Shown here piece by piece: positions 19,682-27,195 of a DNA stretch of 64,000 nt (position 1 is its first letter; each line of letters begins with the position of its first letter). Under the pieces are notes generated by a model. That model saw only the letters and a program-made list of their open reading frames with translations. It was not told where the DNA came from and searched no databases. Position numbers and translations under genes: made by a program. Origin of the DNA: Spirochaetales bacterium (GTDB lineage: Bacteria; Spirochaetota; Spirochaetia; Treponematales; Treponemataceae); assembly GCA_029098225.1 (NCBI GenBank), contig JAQXNX010000012.1, forward strand, positions 53,487-117,486, read 5' to 3'.

Positions 19682-20506
19682 TTAAGCCCCGATTGTACAA
19701 AGCTTTCCGCGCAGGATGTAACCGATTTTTTCGTAGCAGGCATTTGAAGCAGCGTAATCTGCATCGGTGTAGAGCATTGGAAGATAGCCTTTATCCTGAG
19801 CGATTTTTGTAACTTCGTAAACAAGGTTTTCTGCATAATGATGGCGGCGATATTCAGGTCGGGTGTAAACAAGGCCAAGAGAAGCAAGGTCTCCGTTTGG
19901 TCGATAGATGCAGCAGCCTACATTTTTCCCCTCTGAGTTTTGCCAGAAATAGTAAAGACTGTCTTTTATTCCCTGCTCAATTTTGGCGCGGGCTTCGTCT
20001 TTGTCCGACATAGGGACATTGGTCTCTTTGTGAAAGTCACAGGTCATTTCGAAAAGCTCTTCAAGGTCAGCTGCCTGACACTGCCAGAGTTTGCCGTCTA
20101 TGCTTGTAGAGGAGGCCGGCAGAAGAGGTTTTGGGTTGTCATAGGCAAACATATTTTTTTTGATTGAAAGCTTTGCAAGGCCCTGGGGTGCAGAACTTTC
20201 TTCTGCTGTTTTTTTCATAAAATATTTTGCAAGCTGGTATTTCATGTTAAAAGTATGATTTCCATCAAGGTAACCTTTTTCTTTCATAAGCCCGTATGCC
20301 TTTTCCATTTCTGCGGGAGTTGCATCGTCGGCTGTCCAGATCCATACAGGAAAAGGATTTGAGCTAAGACAGATGATTAGTCTTTTGTGGTCAGTCAAAA
20401 TCAACTCGCAGGGAAGAGCAAGAACTCTCTTTAAAACAAAGAAGGTAAATCTATCCTGCTCTAAGAGTTTAAAGTCCCGTTCGTCTGCAAAATTATCAAT
20501 TGGCAT
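19682..20506 (-). CDS. GNAT-family acetyltransferase
   Basis: A 274-residue two-part protein. The C-terminal half (about 150-274) is a GNAT acetyl-CoA-dependent N-acyltransferase: LASLGLVYTRPEYRRHHYAE contains strand beta4 and the pyrophosphate-binding R-x-x-Y/G-x-A loop, and the following NACYEKIGY is the usual late GNAT motif. The N-terminal half is an unassigned domain found in several stand-alone GNATs. It is the last gene of a three-gene minus-strand run with a methyltransferase and another GNAT. Substrate unknown. Confidence 0.82.
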   Translation of the reverse strand: MPIDNFADERDFKLLEQDRFTFFVLKRVLALPCELILTDHKRLIICLSSNPFPVWIWTADDATPAEMEKAYGLMKEKGYLDGNHTFNMKYQLAKYFMKKTAEESSAPQGLAKLSIKKNMFAYDNPKPLLPASSTSIDGKLWQCQAADLEELFEMTCDFHKETNVPMSDKDEARAKIEQGIKDSLYYFWQNSEGKNVGCCIYRPNGDLASLGLVYTRPEYRRHHYAENLVYEVTKIAQDKGYLPMLYTDADYAASNACYEKIGYILRGKLCTIGA

Positions 20507-20548
20507 ATTTGCTCCTTAAAAAATTCTATGTCAGAGGTAGTGTCTCAT

Positions 20549-21352
20549 TTACGCCTCCGGCTTTTTGGCAAGATACATGACATAAGTATCATTAAAAACA
20601 ATCTTGTTACCATGGGCTAACACGGCCTTGTGCAGGCCTTCAAAAAACTTAGTCTTGTATGGCTCTGCAATTACCATGTGGTCGCAGTGGGTGCCGCTAA
20701 AGGCGACGTATTCGTCGGCAGTCATTTCGCGTTTGCCGTAAAAGTCGCGTTCTTCAAAATCTACATAGCCGTAGTTTGTGGCGTTCTGGTAATGAAAGGA
20801 GCGGTGAGGATAGGGAGTTTCCGGCTTAAAGTATGCATCATAGATTTTCTGAATATCATCATGAAGAGCCGGATTTGTGCTCTTGTATTCAGACTTTGTG
20901 AGCAGCATTGCAAGAGTTCCGCCGGGAGCAAGCAACTCGTAAGTTTTTGAAAAGGCGATATCTTCCGGAATCCATTGAATTGTCGCGGCAGAATAGATGA
21001 GGTCGAACTTGCGGGTGCCGTTGTTGCTGCCAGTGTTGTTATCACTGCATAACATATCACTGAAATCATGGGTAATAAAATCATCATTTACGATATTAAA
21101 GTTTTGGCGGTCGCCGAATTTTTCCTTCATCTTTGCATAAAGATGTTCACCAAGCTCAATTGCATTGTAGTCGCAGCCGGTATTTAAAATTGGCTCGGTT
21201 GCCTGGCCTGTCCCAGGTCCAATTTCCAGTACCTTTTTACCAGGCCCGATTTTTGCATAAGCAATCAGACTGTCAAAAAGCTCCTGGCTGTAGCGTGGGC
21301 GAAACTTATCAAACTGCTCGGGAATTGTGTCAAAAATTTTTCTGAATTCCAT
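20549..21352 (-). CDS. Class I SAM-dependent methyltransferase
   Basis: A 267-residue methyltransferase with the SAM-binding motif I VLEIGPGTGQATEPIL and the motif containing FDLIYSAATIQWIPED. The layout resembles the UbiE/trans-aconitate-methyltransferase-like group of small-molecule enzymes. It starts two bases after the upstream GNAT stop, so the two are surely co-transcribed. No further specificity can be read. Confidence 0.85.
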   Translation of the reverse strand: MEFRKIFDTIPEQFDKFRPRYSQELFDSLIAYAKIGPGKKVLEIGPGTGQATEPILNTGCDYNAIELGEHLYAKMKEKFGDRQNFNIVNDDFITHDFSDMLCSDNNTGSNNGTRKFDLIYSAATIQWIPEDIAFSKTYELLAPGGTLAMLLTKSEYKSTNPALHDDIQKIYDAYFKPETPYPHRSFHYQNATNYGYVDFEERDFYGKREMTADEYVAFSGTHCDHMVIAEPYKTKFFEGLHKAVLAHGNKIVFNDTYVMYLAKKPEA

Positions 21353-21354
21353 TT

Positions 21355-21924
21355 TTAATTCTCTTTTTTATAAATCCAGTAGCCGTTAAAGGCGACTCCA
21401 TCTTTTGCGACAAGCAGTTTATCTGTTTTTTCAAAACCAAAGGCTTGTGCGGCAACGGCTCTTTCAACTGCATAAAGAGGAATCTTTGTAGCAAGCTTTT
21501 TGCAATCAAACATTTCAAAGGAATGTGGAATTATCAGTGACATGATTTCTTTCAGCACTTCGGCTTTTTCATAAGAGCTGCCGACATCAAGACGCATGAT
21601 TCCCGATTCATTAAAGGCATCTTCCGAAAGCCGTTTGAACATTTCGATTGTACCGATTGCCTTGCCTGTTGCTTTTTCAACAATGGCCCATCGTACAAAC
21701 CATTTTTCTTTATAAGAATAAAGCCAGAAATCAATTGCCTTATCCATTTTTTCTTTTGTGTCGTAGTAAAAATTATCGCCGTCGCAATTGTCACTGTTGA
21801 AAAAAGGCAGGGCATTTTTGTCGCCATAAACCTGCAGCAAATCATCAGTATCAGATTTTTCCACAAAGCGAAGTAAGTATTTTTCATTTTCAAAGGTCGG
21901 ACATTTTTCGTAAACGTTTTTCAT
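21355..21924 (-). CDS. RimJ/RimL-type GNAT acetyltransferase
   Basis: A GNAT protein of 189 residues from the preferred start. The sequence has the RimJ/RimL/Acetyltransf_3 pattern: ENEKYLLRFVEKSDTDDLLQ at the N-terminus, then RWAIVEKATGKAIGTIEMF, IMRLDVGSSYEKAEVLKEIM and a C-terminal AFGFEKTDKL. The track start at 21942 would place the start inside the probable promoter; ATG 21924 (MKNVYEK) lies 6 bp from a TATAAT box and matches the leaderless pattern seen elsewhere. It is the first gene of the GNAT-methyltransferase-GNAT operon and directly abuts the 64-bp dyad array. Confidence 0.8.
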   Translation of the reverse strand: MKNVYEKCPTFENEKYLLRFVEKSDTDDLLQVYGDKNALPFFNSDNCDGDNFYYDTKEKMDKAIDFWLYSYKEKWFVRWAIVEKATGKAIGTIEMFKRLSEDAFNESGIMRLDVGSSYEKAEVLKEIMSLIIPHSFEMFDCKKLATKIPLYAVERAVAAQAFGFEKTDKLLVAKDGVAFNGYWIYKKEN

Positions 21925-21930
21925 GATTTT

Positions 21931-21936
21931 ATTATA
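21931..21936 (-). promoter_or_regulatory. -10 box of the GNAT operon, next to the dyad array
   Basis: Minus-strand TATAAT lies six bases upstream of the ATG at 21924. The -35 position (about 21954-21959, TATTTT) is poor and overlaps the first dyad of the array, so a protein bound to the array could control this promoter. Confidence 0.55.
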
Positions 21937-21957
21937 GCACATAAGAATTGATAAAAA

Positions 21958-22251
21958 TACCTACAAAACTAATATTTTCTGCATTTTTGTAGGTATATTT
22001 TTCAAATCTCGAAACTATGATAACCTACAAAAACATCAATTATCATAATCTTGTAGGTTAGGATCAATGCACAGAGGAAAGTGACTGCCTACAAAAACTC
22101 GTAATTTACCTATTTTGTAGGTTGTCGTATGCTTTGTGAAGGAAACGTCAACCTACAAAATATTGAATTTCGTACACTTTGTAGGTAGTTTTCGGAAAAA
22201 CAAAGGTCAAGACAACCTACAAAATAAGTAATTCTTTCAATTTTGTAGGTT
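21958..22251. repeat. Array of five dyads (CCTACAAAA-N16-TTTTGTAGG) at an exact 64-bp period
   Basis: Five 34-bp cores begin at 21960, 22024, 22088, 22152 and 22216, each exactly 64 bp after the last. Each core is a left arm CCTACAAAA, a variable AT-rich 16-bp centre and a right arm close to TTTTGTAGG; right-arm changes are TCTTGTAGG in core 2 and CTTTGTAGG in core 4. Spacers between cores are always 30 bp and differ in sequence, apart from a weak GGAAA. Several dyads extend outward by 1-3 bp, with U1 (ATA/TAT) and U2 (TAA/TTA) showing a paired change. The centres often carry AATT near the middle. A sixth, unrelated hairpin (TGGAAGTTT/AAACTTCCA, 22273-22300) follows. The array fills the gap between divergent genes. 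No T-tracts follow the stems, and no copy of the core occurs elsewhere in the window. Confidence 0.9.
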
Positions 22252-22413
22252 CATTGCAGAACGAAAGTAATCTGGAAGTTTTCATTTTCCTAAACTTCCA
22301 TCTTTGTATGTCAACTTCACCTCCACCCAAACTCAACATATACAAGAAGCGCTGAATCCTTTATTCTAAAATCACAACGCAGTGCACGAGCGTAAAAAAA
22401 TAAGGTGGATTTT

Positions 22414-23163
22414 ATGAATTACAGAAATGCGCAGGACATTTTTCCCGAGCAGCTTCTAAAGCAGATTCAGCGCTATGTGTCGGGAGAAACAATTTATATT
22501 CCGGCCAGCGAGCAGAAGAAGAAGGCCTGGGGTGAATCTTCGGGCTACAGGGCTTATCTTGCAAAAAGAAATCAGGCTATTAGGGATGATTTTGCAGGTG
22601 GCTTTGATATTGATTCTCTTGCCGATGAATATTGTCTTTCTGTTGATTCTGTAAAGCATATTGTCTACACAAAAAAGGAGACAGCTATGTTAGAATACAA
22701 CAAGACCCTTTCCTCTGCACTGAGTTACGCAAAGGAAAATAAAATTGATGAATGGATTCATACTTATCTTTTAGAAGATGGACGCAATGTTCCTTTCTCG
22801 GACGGGCTCAAGCTTTTTGAACGCTACTACATTGGTCCGGTTAAAATGCCGCTGGAAGTTTTTCATCGCTGCACAGGCCCGGAAGAAAATATGAAATATA
22901 GAATTGACAAAGACTGGTGGCCGATTCACGTTGCCGCGCTGGAGGATTCAATCAAAAAAGATCCGGACATGCCGCCGCTGATTGTTCACTATGTTGAAGA
23001 TGATTTTGAATTGAACGACGGAAACACCCGCTTTCAGGCCTATACAAATCTTGGGGTTAAGGAAGTGAACGTTATTGTCTGGATTACAGAAGAAGCGGAA
23101 TATCAGGACTTTCTTAAGCTCTATGGAAAGTATGTTCAGGGAGCCCCGGTGATAAGAAGATAA
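22414..23163 (+). CDS. Fusion of a CD3324-like HTH domain and a ParB-like domain
   Basis: A 249-residue protein. The first ~90 residues resemble the CD3324/Mor-like HTH family of Firmicutes (AQDIFPEQLLKQIQRYVSGE, IYIPASEQKKKAWG, then the HTH FDIDSLADEYCLSVDSVKHI). The rest (about 92-249) contains a ParB/sulfiredoxin-like core with the phosphate-binding motif LNDGNTRFQAYTNLG. An internal Met (MLEYNK, about residue 92) marks the likely fusion point. The track start at 22405 is a GTG; ATG 22414 sits behind AAGGTGG and is preferred. The stop overlaps the next ORF. It could bind DNA, possibly the adjacent dyad array, but this is inference. Confidence 0.75.
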   Translation: MNYRNAQDIFPEQLLKQIQRYVSGETIYIPASEQKKKAWGESSGYRAYLAKRNQAIRDDFAGGFDIDSLADEYCLSVDSVKHIVYTKKETAMLEYNKTLSSALSYAKENKIDEWIHTYLLEDGRNVPFSDGLKLFERYYIGPVKMPLEVFHRCTGPEENMKYRIDKDWWPIHVAALEDSIKKDPDMPPLIVHYVEDDFELNDGNTRFQAYTNLGVKEVNVIVWITEEAEYQDFLKLYGKYVQGAPVIRR

Positions 23164-23174
23164 TGGAGATAAAA

Positions 23175-23687
23175 ATGAAGCACTTAATAATTTTATGCGC
23201 CCCATGCGGCACCGGAAAATCTACAGTGAATCAGATTTTCAAAAGCAGGGGGCTTCTCCCGGACTATGCTACACTGGACTCTGATGATATTGATATTTCA
23301 TGGCTTGATTACAAGGACACGGAACGCGAAGATCAATATTACACCGACAACTTAAAACGCGCTGTCGAAATTGCCGGTGACAAAAATATTCTGCTGGTTT
23401 CTGCCGGGATGAATCCGATAAACTTTTACGAGAAGGTGGAGCTATCCTCAGAAATAACAGACACGCATTTTATTGCCATGGTCTGTTCCGATGAAGAAAT
23501 CAGAAAACGCCTGAAAGCCCGCCCGGCCGAGCGTAACTGTGGCAGCGACGAGTTTATCCAGAGTCAGATAGAATATGCAGCCTGGTTTAAAAAGAACCGC
23601 GGTAAGTTTCAGAAGTTTATTGATAACACAGAGCAGACTCAGGAAGAAACTGCAGAGATTATTGCTGAGTATGTAAAAAGCTTGTAA
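23175..23687 (+). CDS. Small P-loop kinase-like ATPase
   Basis: A 170-residue P-loop protein. Walker A is APCGTGKST at the N-terminus; a LDSDDIDISW acidic segment and RKRLKARPAERNCGSDEF (lid-like basic region) follow, as in adenylate/shikimate/zeta-type small kinases. The track starts at 23163, overlapping the previous stop, but GGAG at 23166-23169 and ATG at 23175 (MKHLIILCAP) give a better start. It is co-transcribed with the CD3324/ParB fusion. The substrate may be a nucleoside, sugar or metabolite; it cannot be told. Confidence 0.8.
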   Translation: MKHLIILCAPCGTGKSTVNQIFKSRGLLPDYATLDSDDIDISWLDYKDTEREDQYYTDNLKRAVEIAGDKNILLVSAGMNPINFYEKVELSSEITDTHFIAMVCSDEEIRKRLKARPAERNCGSDEFIQSQIEYAAWFKKNRGKFQKFIDNTEQTQEETAEIIAEYVKSL

Positions 23688-23690
23688 AAA

Positions 23691-23722
23691 AAAACAGCAG
23701 AGCCTTTCGACTCTGCTGTTTT
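23691..23722. terminator. Bidirectional terminator between the P-loop kinase gene and serA
   Basis: A 12-bp stem AAAACAGCAGAG/CTCTGCTGTTTT with an 8-base loop lies between convergent genes. T-rich sequence follows on the plus strand and an A-run precedes it, giving a T-run on the minus strand. Confidence 0.8.
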
Positions 23723-23770
23723 GGTTTTATATGACTTTTTTGTTTTTTAATTCACTTGATTCTGCAGGCA

Positions 23771-24952
23771 TTAACCAAAAATTGGTCTAACGCGATTTAC
23801 AGTATCACAAGCAGCGAGCTTTGCGATGATGTCGTCGGTTACAACGCCGTCTACGTCGATGATGTTGTAGGCTACATCGCCGCGTGCCTGGTTGATGAAT
23901 GAGCTGATGTTGAGCTTTGCTTCACCGAGGATTGTTGTGAACTTAGAGATTGTATCAGGAATGTTTTTGTGGCTGATGCAAAGACGAGTTCCGCCCTTTG
24001 GAATTGGGTTGTCTGTAACTGTCTTAGGGAAGTTTACAGAGTTTACGATATTTCCGTGTTCGAGGAAGTCCTTAAGCTGAGCTGCAGCCATGATAGCACA
24101 GTTGTCTTCTGCTTCCGGAGTTGAAGCTCCAAGGTGAGGCATACAAACAACCTTTGGATGATTCAAAAGTTCTTCTGCAGCGAAGTCTGTGATGAGGCAG
24201 CTTACTTTTCCTGAATCCAGGGCAGCAAGAATATCAGCATTGTTTACAAGACCACCGCGGGCAATGTTGATAATGCGAACTCCGTCCTTCATGTTCTTGA
24301 TAGAAGAAGCATTAATCATTCCCTTTGTGTCGTTTGTCTGTGGAACGTGGATTGTGATGTAGTCGCACTTTGCATAAAGTGAATCCAAAGTCTCAGCAAT
24401 CTTTACTTTCTTATCAAGCTTAAGAGCAGCGTTTACAGAAAGGAATGGGTCATAGCCCCAAACGTCCATACCAAAGTGGAGGGCGAGGTTAGCAACCATA
24501 GCACCGATTGCACCAAGTCCGATTACACCAAGAGTTTTTCCCATCAGTTCTGGACCAACAAACTGGCTCTTTCCTTTTTCTGCGAGAGCAGGGATTTCGT
24601 CTCCCTTTCCGGCAAGGCCGTTTGCCCATTTGTTAGCTTCGATTACTGGGCGGCTAGAAAGAAGCAGGGCCAGCAAAACCAATTCCTTTACAGCGTTAGC
24701 GTTAGCACCAGGAGTGTTGAATACAACAACGCCCTTTTCAGTAAGTTCTGGAATCGGAATGTTGTTAGTTCCGGCACCTGCGCGGGCAACAGCCTTTACA
24801 TTGTCAGAAAGCTGCATGTCGTGCATTTCTGCAGAACGTACAAGAATAGCATCCGGATTATTGATTTCAGATGCGATTTCATAATTATCACGGTCGAGCT
24901 GGTTGAGACCCACGCTCGCAATTTTGTTTAATGTCTGAATTTTGAAACTCAT
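23771..24952 (-). CDS. serA: D-3-phosphoglycerate dehydrogenase
   Basis: SerA oxidises 3-phosphoglycerate to 3-phosphohydroxypyruvate, the first step of serine synthesis. The 393-residue protein has the N-terminal substrate domain, the NAD-binding Rossmann motif GVIGLGAIGAMVANLALHFG, the catalytic Arg in NIARGGLV, the Glu in the following helix region and His in MPHLGAST, and a C-terminal ACT domain (about 320-393). The length matches the short ACT-only form. ATG 24952 (MSFKIQTL) follows GAGGG by seven bases and is preferred over the track start at 24964. It lies downstream of serC on the same strand with a hairpin between. Confidence 0.93.
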   Translation of the reverse strand: MSFKIQTLNKIASVGLNQLDRDNYEIASEINNPDAILVRSAEMHDMQLSDNVKAVARAGAGTNNIPIPELTEKGVVVFNTPGANANAVKELVLLALLLSSRPVIEANKWANGLAGKGDEIPALAEKGKSQFVGPELMGKTLGVIGLGAIGAMVANLALHFGMDVWGYDPFLSVNAALKLDKKVKIAETLDSLYAKCDYITIHVPQTNDTKGMINASSIKNMKDGVRIINIARGGLVNNADILAALDSGKVSCLITDFAAEELLNHPKVVCMPHLGASTPEAEDNCAIMAAAQLKDFLEHGNIVNSVNFPKTVTDNPIPKGGTRLCISHKNIPDTISKFTTILGEAKLNISSFINQARGDVAYNIIDVDGVVTDDIIAKLAACDTVNRVRPIFG

Positions 24953-24977
24953 ATTTTCCCTCATTTATTAGGAACAA

Positions 24978-25023
24978 GATGCAAAAGATAAAAAGGATAA
25001 AATATTAATTCATCTTTTGCATC
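24978..25023 (-). promoter_or_regulatory. Long stem-loop in the serC-serA intercistronic region
   Basis: A 12-bp perfect inverted repeat GATGCAAAAGAT/ATCTTTTGCATC encloses a 22-base AT-rich loop just upstream of the serA ribosome-binding site. It has no T-tail on the minus strand, so it may be an mRNA-processing or translation-control hairpin, not a terminator. Confidence 0.5.
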
Positions 25024-25049
25024 CTGTTCATCTTGTTTATCTTTGTTTT

Positions 25050-26186
25050 TTATTTATTTGCCTCGGCGAACTTCTTCATGAACTCAACGAGAGCCTTAAC
25101 TCCATCAAGTGTCATAGCATTGTAAATAGAAGCGCGCATACCACCAACAAGGCGGTGACCCTTGAGGTTTACGAGACCTGCAGCGGCAGCGGCCTTTACG
25201 AACTTGTCGTTGATTTCCTTTTCTTTTGCGGCAGCGGCTTCGTCGTCTGCGGCGTGGTCACTGTACTTTGTAAGGAATGGAACGTTCATCAAAGAGCGGC
25301 TTCCAGGTTCTGTTGTCGCGTGATAGAAGTTGCCTTCGTTGTTATCGAGGTAGTTGTAAAGGTAATCAGCCTTTTCCTTGTTGCGCTTGAGCATACCTTC
25401 AGCTCCGCCGTTTGCCTCAATCCAGTGCAAAACCTTACCAAGTACGTAGATAGTGTAGCATGGAGGAGTATTGTACATAGAATCGTTATCAGCATGAGTC
25501 TTGTAGCAAAGCATAGTAGGAGTACCTGCACGGCAAGCTTCAGGTTCACAAATCAAATCTTCGCGGATGATTACGAGAGTAACACCAGCTGGAGCAAGGT
25601 TCTTCTGAGCACCGGCGAACAAGAGTCCGAACTTGCTAACGTCCAAAGGCTCACTCAAAACGCAAGAAGAAATATCAGCTACGAGAGGAATCTTTCCTGT
25701 GTCAGGAATGTACTCGTAGTGAGTTCCCATAATTGTGTTGTTGAAGCAGATGTAAGCGTAGTCATAGTCTCCTTCAATCTTTTCAACCTTTGGAATGTAA
25801 GAATAATTCTTGTCCTTGCTGCTTGCAATAATATCAACATCAACGCCAAGCTTTTTAGCTTCAGCAGCAGCCTTCTTTGCCCAGACACCAGTTTCGATGT
25901 AGGCAGCCTTTCCAGTGTGAATGCCCAGGTTTTCTGCAACCATAGCAAACTGAGTAGAACCACCGCCCTGAACAAAAAGTACCTTGTAGTTATCAGGCAC
26001 GTTCATCAATTTACGAACCATAGCCTCAGCATCCTGAATGATTGGCTCATAAGCCTTAGAACGGTGACTCATTTCCATTACCGACTGGCCAGTTCCATTG
26101 TAATCCATCATTTCAGCTGCACAAGCATTCAAAACCTCTTCCGGCAGGCAGCTAGGTCCCGCACTAAAATTGTACACTCTTGCCAT
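25050..26186 (-). CDS. serC: Phosphoserine aminotransferase
   Basis: SerC converts 3-phosphohydroxypyruvate to phosphoserine with glutamate as donor, the step after SerA. The 378-residue protein begins with the family signature NFSAGPSCLPEEVL, keeps MEMSHRSKAYEPII and FVQGGGSTQFAM, and has the PLP-binding lysine in LLFAGAQKNLAPAG. The end, AFVEFMKKFAEA-like, is full length. It is followed by serA 97 bp away on the same strand, giving a serC-serA unit; serB is not seen. The opposite-strand ORF of 451 residues in the track is a shadow of this gene. Confidence 0.95.
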   Translation of the reverse strand: MARVYNFSAGPSCLPEEVLNACAAEMMDYNGTGQSVMEMSHRSKAYEPIIQDAEAMVRKLMNVPDNYKVLFVQGGGSTQFAMVAENLGIHTGKAAYIETGVWAKKAAAEAKKLGVDVDIIASSKDKNYSYIPKVEKIEGDYDYAYICFNNTIMGTHYEYIPDTGKIPLVADISSCVLSEPLDVSKFGLLFAGAQKNLAPAGVTLVIIREDLICEPEACRAGTPTMLCYKTHADNDSMYNTPPCYTIYVLGKVLHWIEANGGAEGMLKRNKEKADYLYNYLDNNEGNFYHATTEPGSRSLMNVPFLTKYSDHAADDEAAAAKEKEINDKFVKAAAAAGLVNLKGHRLVGGMRASIYNAMTLDGVKALVEFMKKFAEANK

Positions 26187-26218
26187 ACATCGACTCCTTT
26201 GTCTTTTCTTTATATTTT

Positions 26219-26444
26219 GGGGGATCCCTGCCGCTCCACTTCGTTTCGCGTCAGGTCGCTACGTCCGCCCTTCGCTAACGCTCACCGTCCTCGCTCTGGT
26301 GGTTTCGACAAGCTCAACCACCGTCGTTGCGGTCGGCTGCTTCGCAGGGGCTCCCATCGCTATCCTGAGTAAGGCCGCTGGCGGCCGGTGATCAATAGCA
26401 AAGCGTTAAAAAAATTGCGGAAGCAATTTTTAGCTTTACCACCC
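26219..26444. repeat. GC-rich intergenic palindromic repeat cluster
   Basis: This 226-bp stretch between rex and serC is far richer in GC than the genes around it. It has a 25-bp dyad at 26298-26322 whose core GACAAGCTCAACC also occurs in the chvE-gguA hairpin at 12496-12520, a GGCCGC/GCGGCC dyad near 26373-26388, and an AATTGC/GCAATT hairpin near 26410-26432. No ORF in it is convincing. The pattern fits interspersed REP-like elements. Promoter signals for serC were not clear here. Confidence 0.6.
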
Positions 26445-27050
26445 CTAATTCACCATTTTCAGTGCCGTAATCACCGACACATTCTCAACTTTAATTCCAT
26501 CGGGAACTTTTAGAATCCTTCCGGTCATATTCACAATTCCCGTGACGCCGGCCTTTACCAGCCTGTCGCACATGGACTGTGCATCCTTATCTGCGACCGT
26601 CAGAATCGCAAGCCGGATGTTTTCTTTTTTTATTACCCAGTTCATTTCTGTTGCAGGGTAGAGAGGGAATGTGGAACGGAGAATCTCAACTCGGTTCACG
26701 TTTGAGTCAAAGCCCGCCTTAATCTTAAAAACGCTTCCTTCTGTGGTTGCGTCATCAAGCAGGGCTGCTCCAAGTCTGTTCAAGCCCACAATGCAACAGT
26801 TGACTTCTTTGGATTCAAAGCCGAGTGCCAGACTTATTGCTTGTTGCAAATCGTCCTTAAGGTACCCGTTTGAAATGCCCTTGTTGTAACCAAGCAGCCA
26901 GAGATCATGACGAATCAGCGAATCTTTCCAACCGGTAATTTCACTAATTTGAACCGAAGTAATTTTTTCGCTCTGCCAGTTTTGCAAAAGATTCTGCAAA
27001 ATCAGCATGCGTTTTCTGGTTACTTCTGGAAGAACAACAATTGCGCTCAT
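26445..27050 (-). CDS. rex: Redox-sensing transcriptional repressor Rex
   Basis: Rex senses the NADH/NAD+ ratio and represses fermentation and respiration genes when NAD+ is high. The 201-residue protein has an N-terminal winged helix (ITSVQISEITGWKDSLIRHDLWLLG) and a C-terminal CoA-binding-type Rossmann domain with the glycine loop IVGLNRLGAALL; the loop is GLNRLG, where many Rex proteins have GxGNLG. The C-terminus VPDGIKVENVSVITAL is typical. AGGAGG precedes the ATG. A good promoter (27114-27142) and an adjacent 18-bp Rex-type palindrome suggest autoregulation. Confidence 0.9.
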   Translation of the reverse strand: MSAIVVLPEVTRKRMLILQNLLQNWQSEKITSVQISEITGWKDSLIRHDLWLLGYNKGISNGYLKDDLQQAISLALGFESKEVNCCIVGLNRLGAALLDDATTEGSVFKIKAGFDSNVNRVEILRSTFPLYPATEMNWVIKKENIRLAILTVADKDAQSMCDRLVKAGVTGIVNMTGRILKVPDGIKVENVSVITALKMVN

Positions 27051-27113
27051 TATAGGCTTTCCTCCTGCCTTGTGGAACCGAATTCTAGAGACAAAAGTGT
27101 AAATTTTGAGGAA

Positions 27114-27142
27114 ATCTTACCAAAAATGAGTGAATTTTGCAA
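27114..27142 (-). promoter_or_regulatory. Promoter of rex
   Basis: On the minus strand TTGCAA (27137-27142) and TAAGAT (27114-27119) are separated by exactly 17 bp, giving a transcript start about 55 bp before the rex ATG. Confidence 0.6.
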
Positions 27143-27145
27143 ATA

Positions 27146-27163
27146 CTGTTAAATATTTAACAG
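27146..27163. promoter_or_regulatory. Rex operator candidate upstream of rex
   Basis: CTGTTAAATATTTAACAG is a perfect 18-bp palindrome matching the known Rex operator shape (TTGTtAAnnnnTTaACAA, differing only at the outermost base of each arm). It ends three bases before the rex -35 hexamer. Confidence 0.75.
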
Positions 27164-27195
27164 TAAAGTATAAAGAATTATAATATGGGAATATA

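Noticed and set aside
21958-22251. CRISPR array
   Set aside because: Spacing is regular, but the conserved parts are two 9-bp arms flanking a variable centre instead of one continuous repeat, and there are no cas genes or leader.
21958-22251. Integron attC sites or a terminator series
   Set aside because: No integron core-site consensus, no gene cassettes between the dyads, and no T-tracts after the stems.
25017-26372. 451-residue plus-strand ORF
   Set aside because: It lies opposite serC, which has full family motifs and good codon use; the plus-strand translation is Ser/Cys/Val-rich without any motif.
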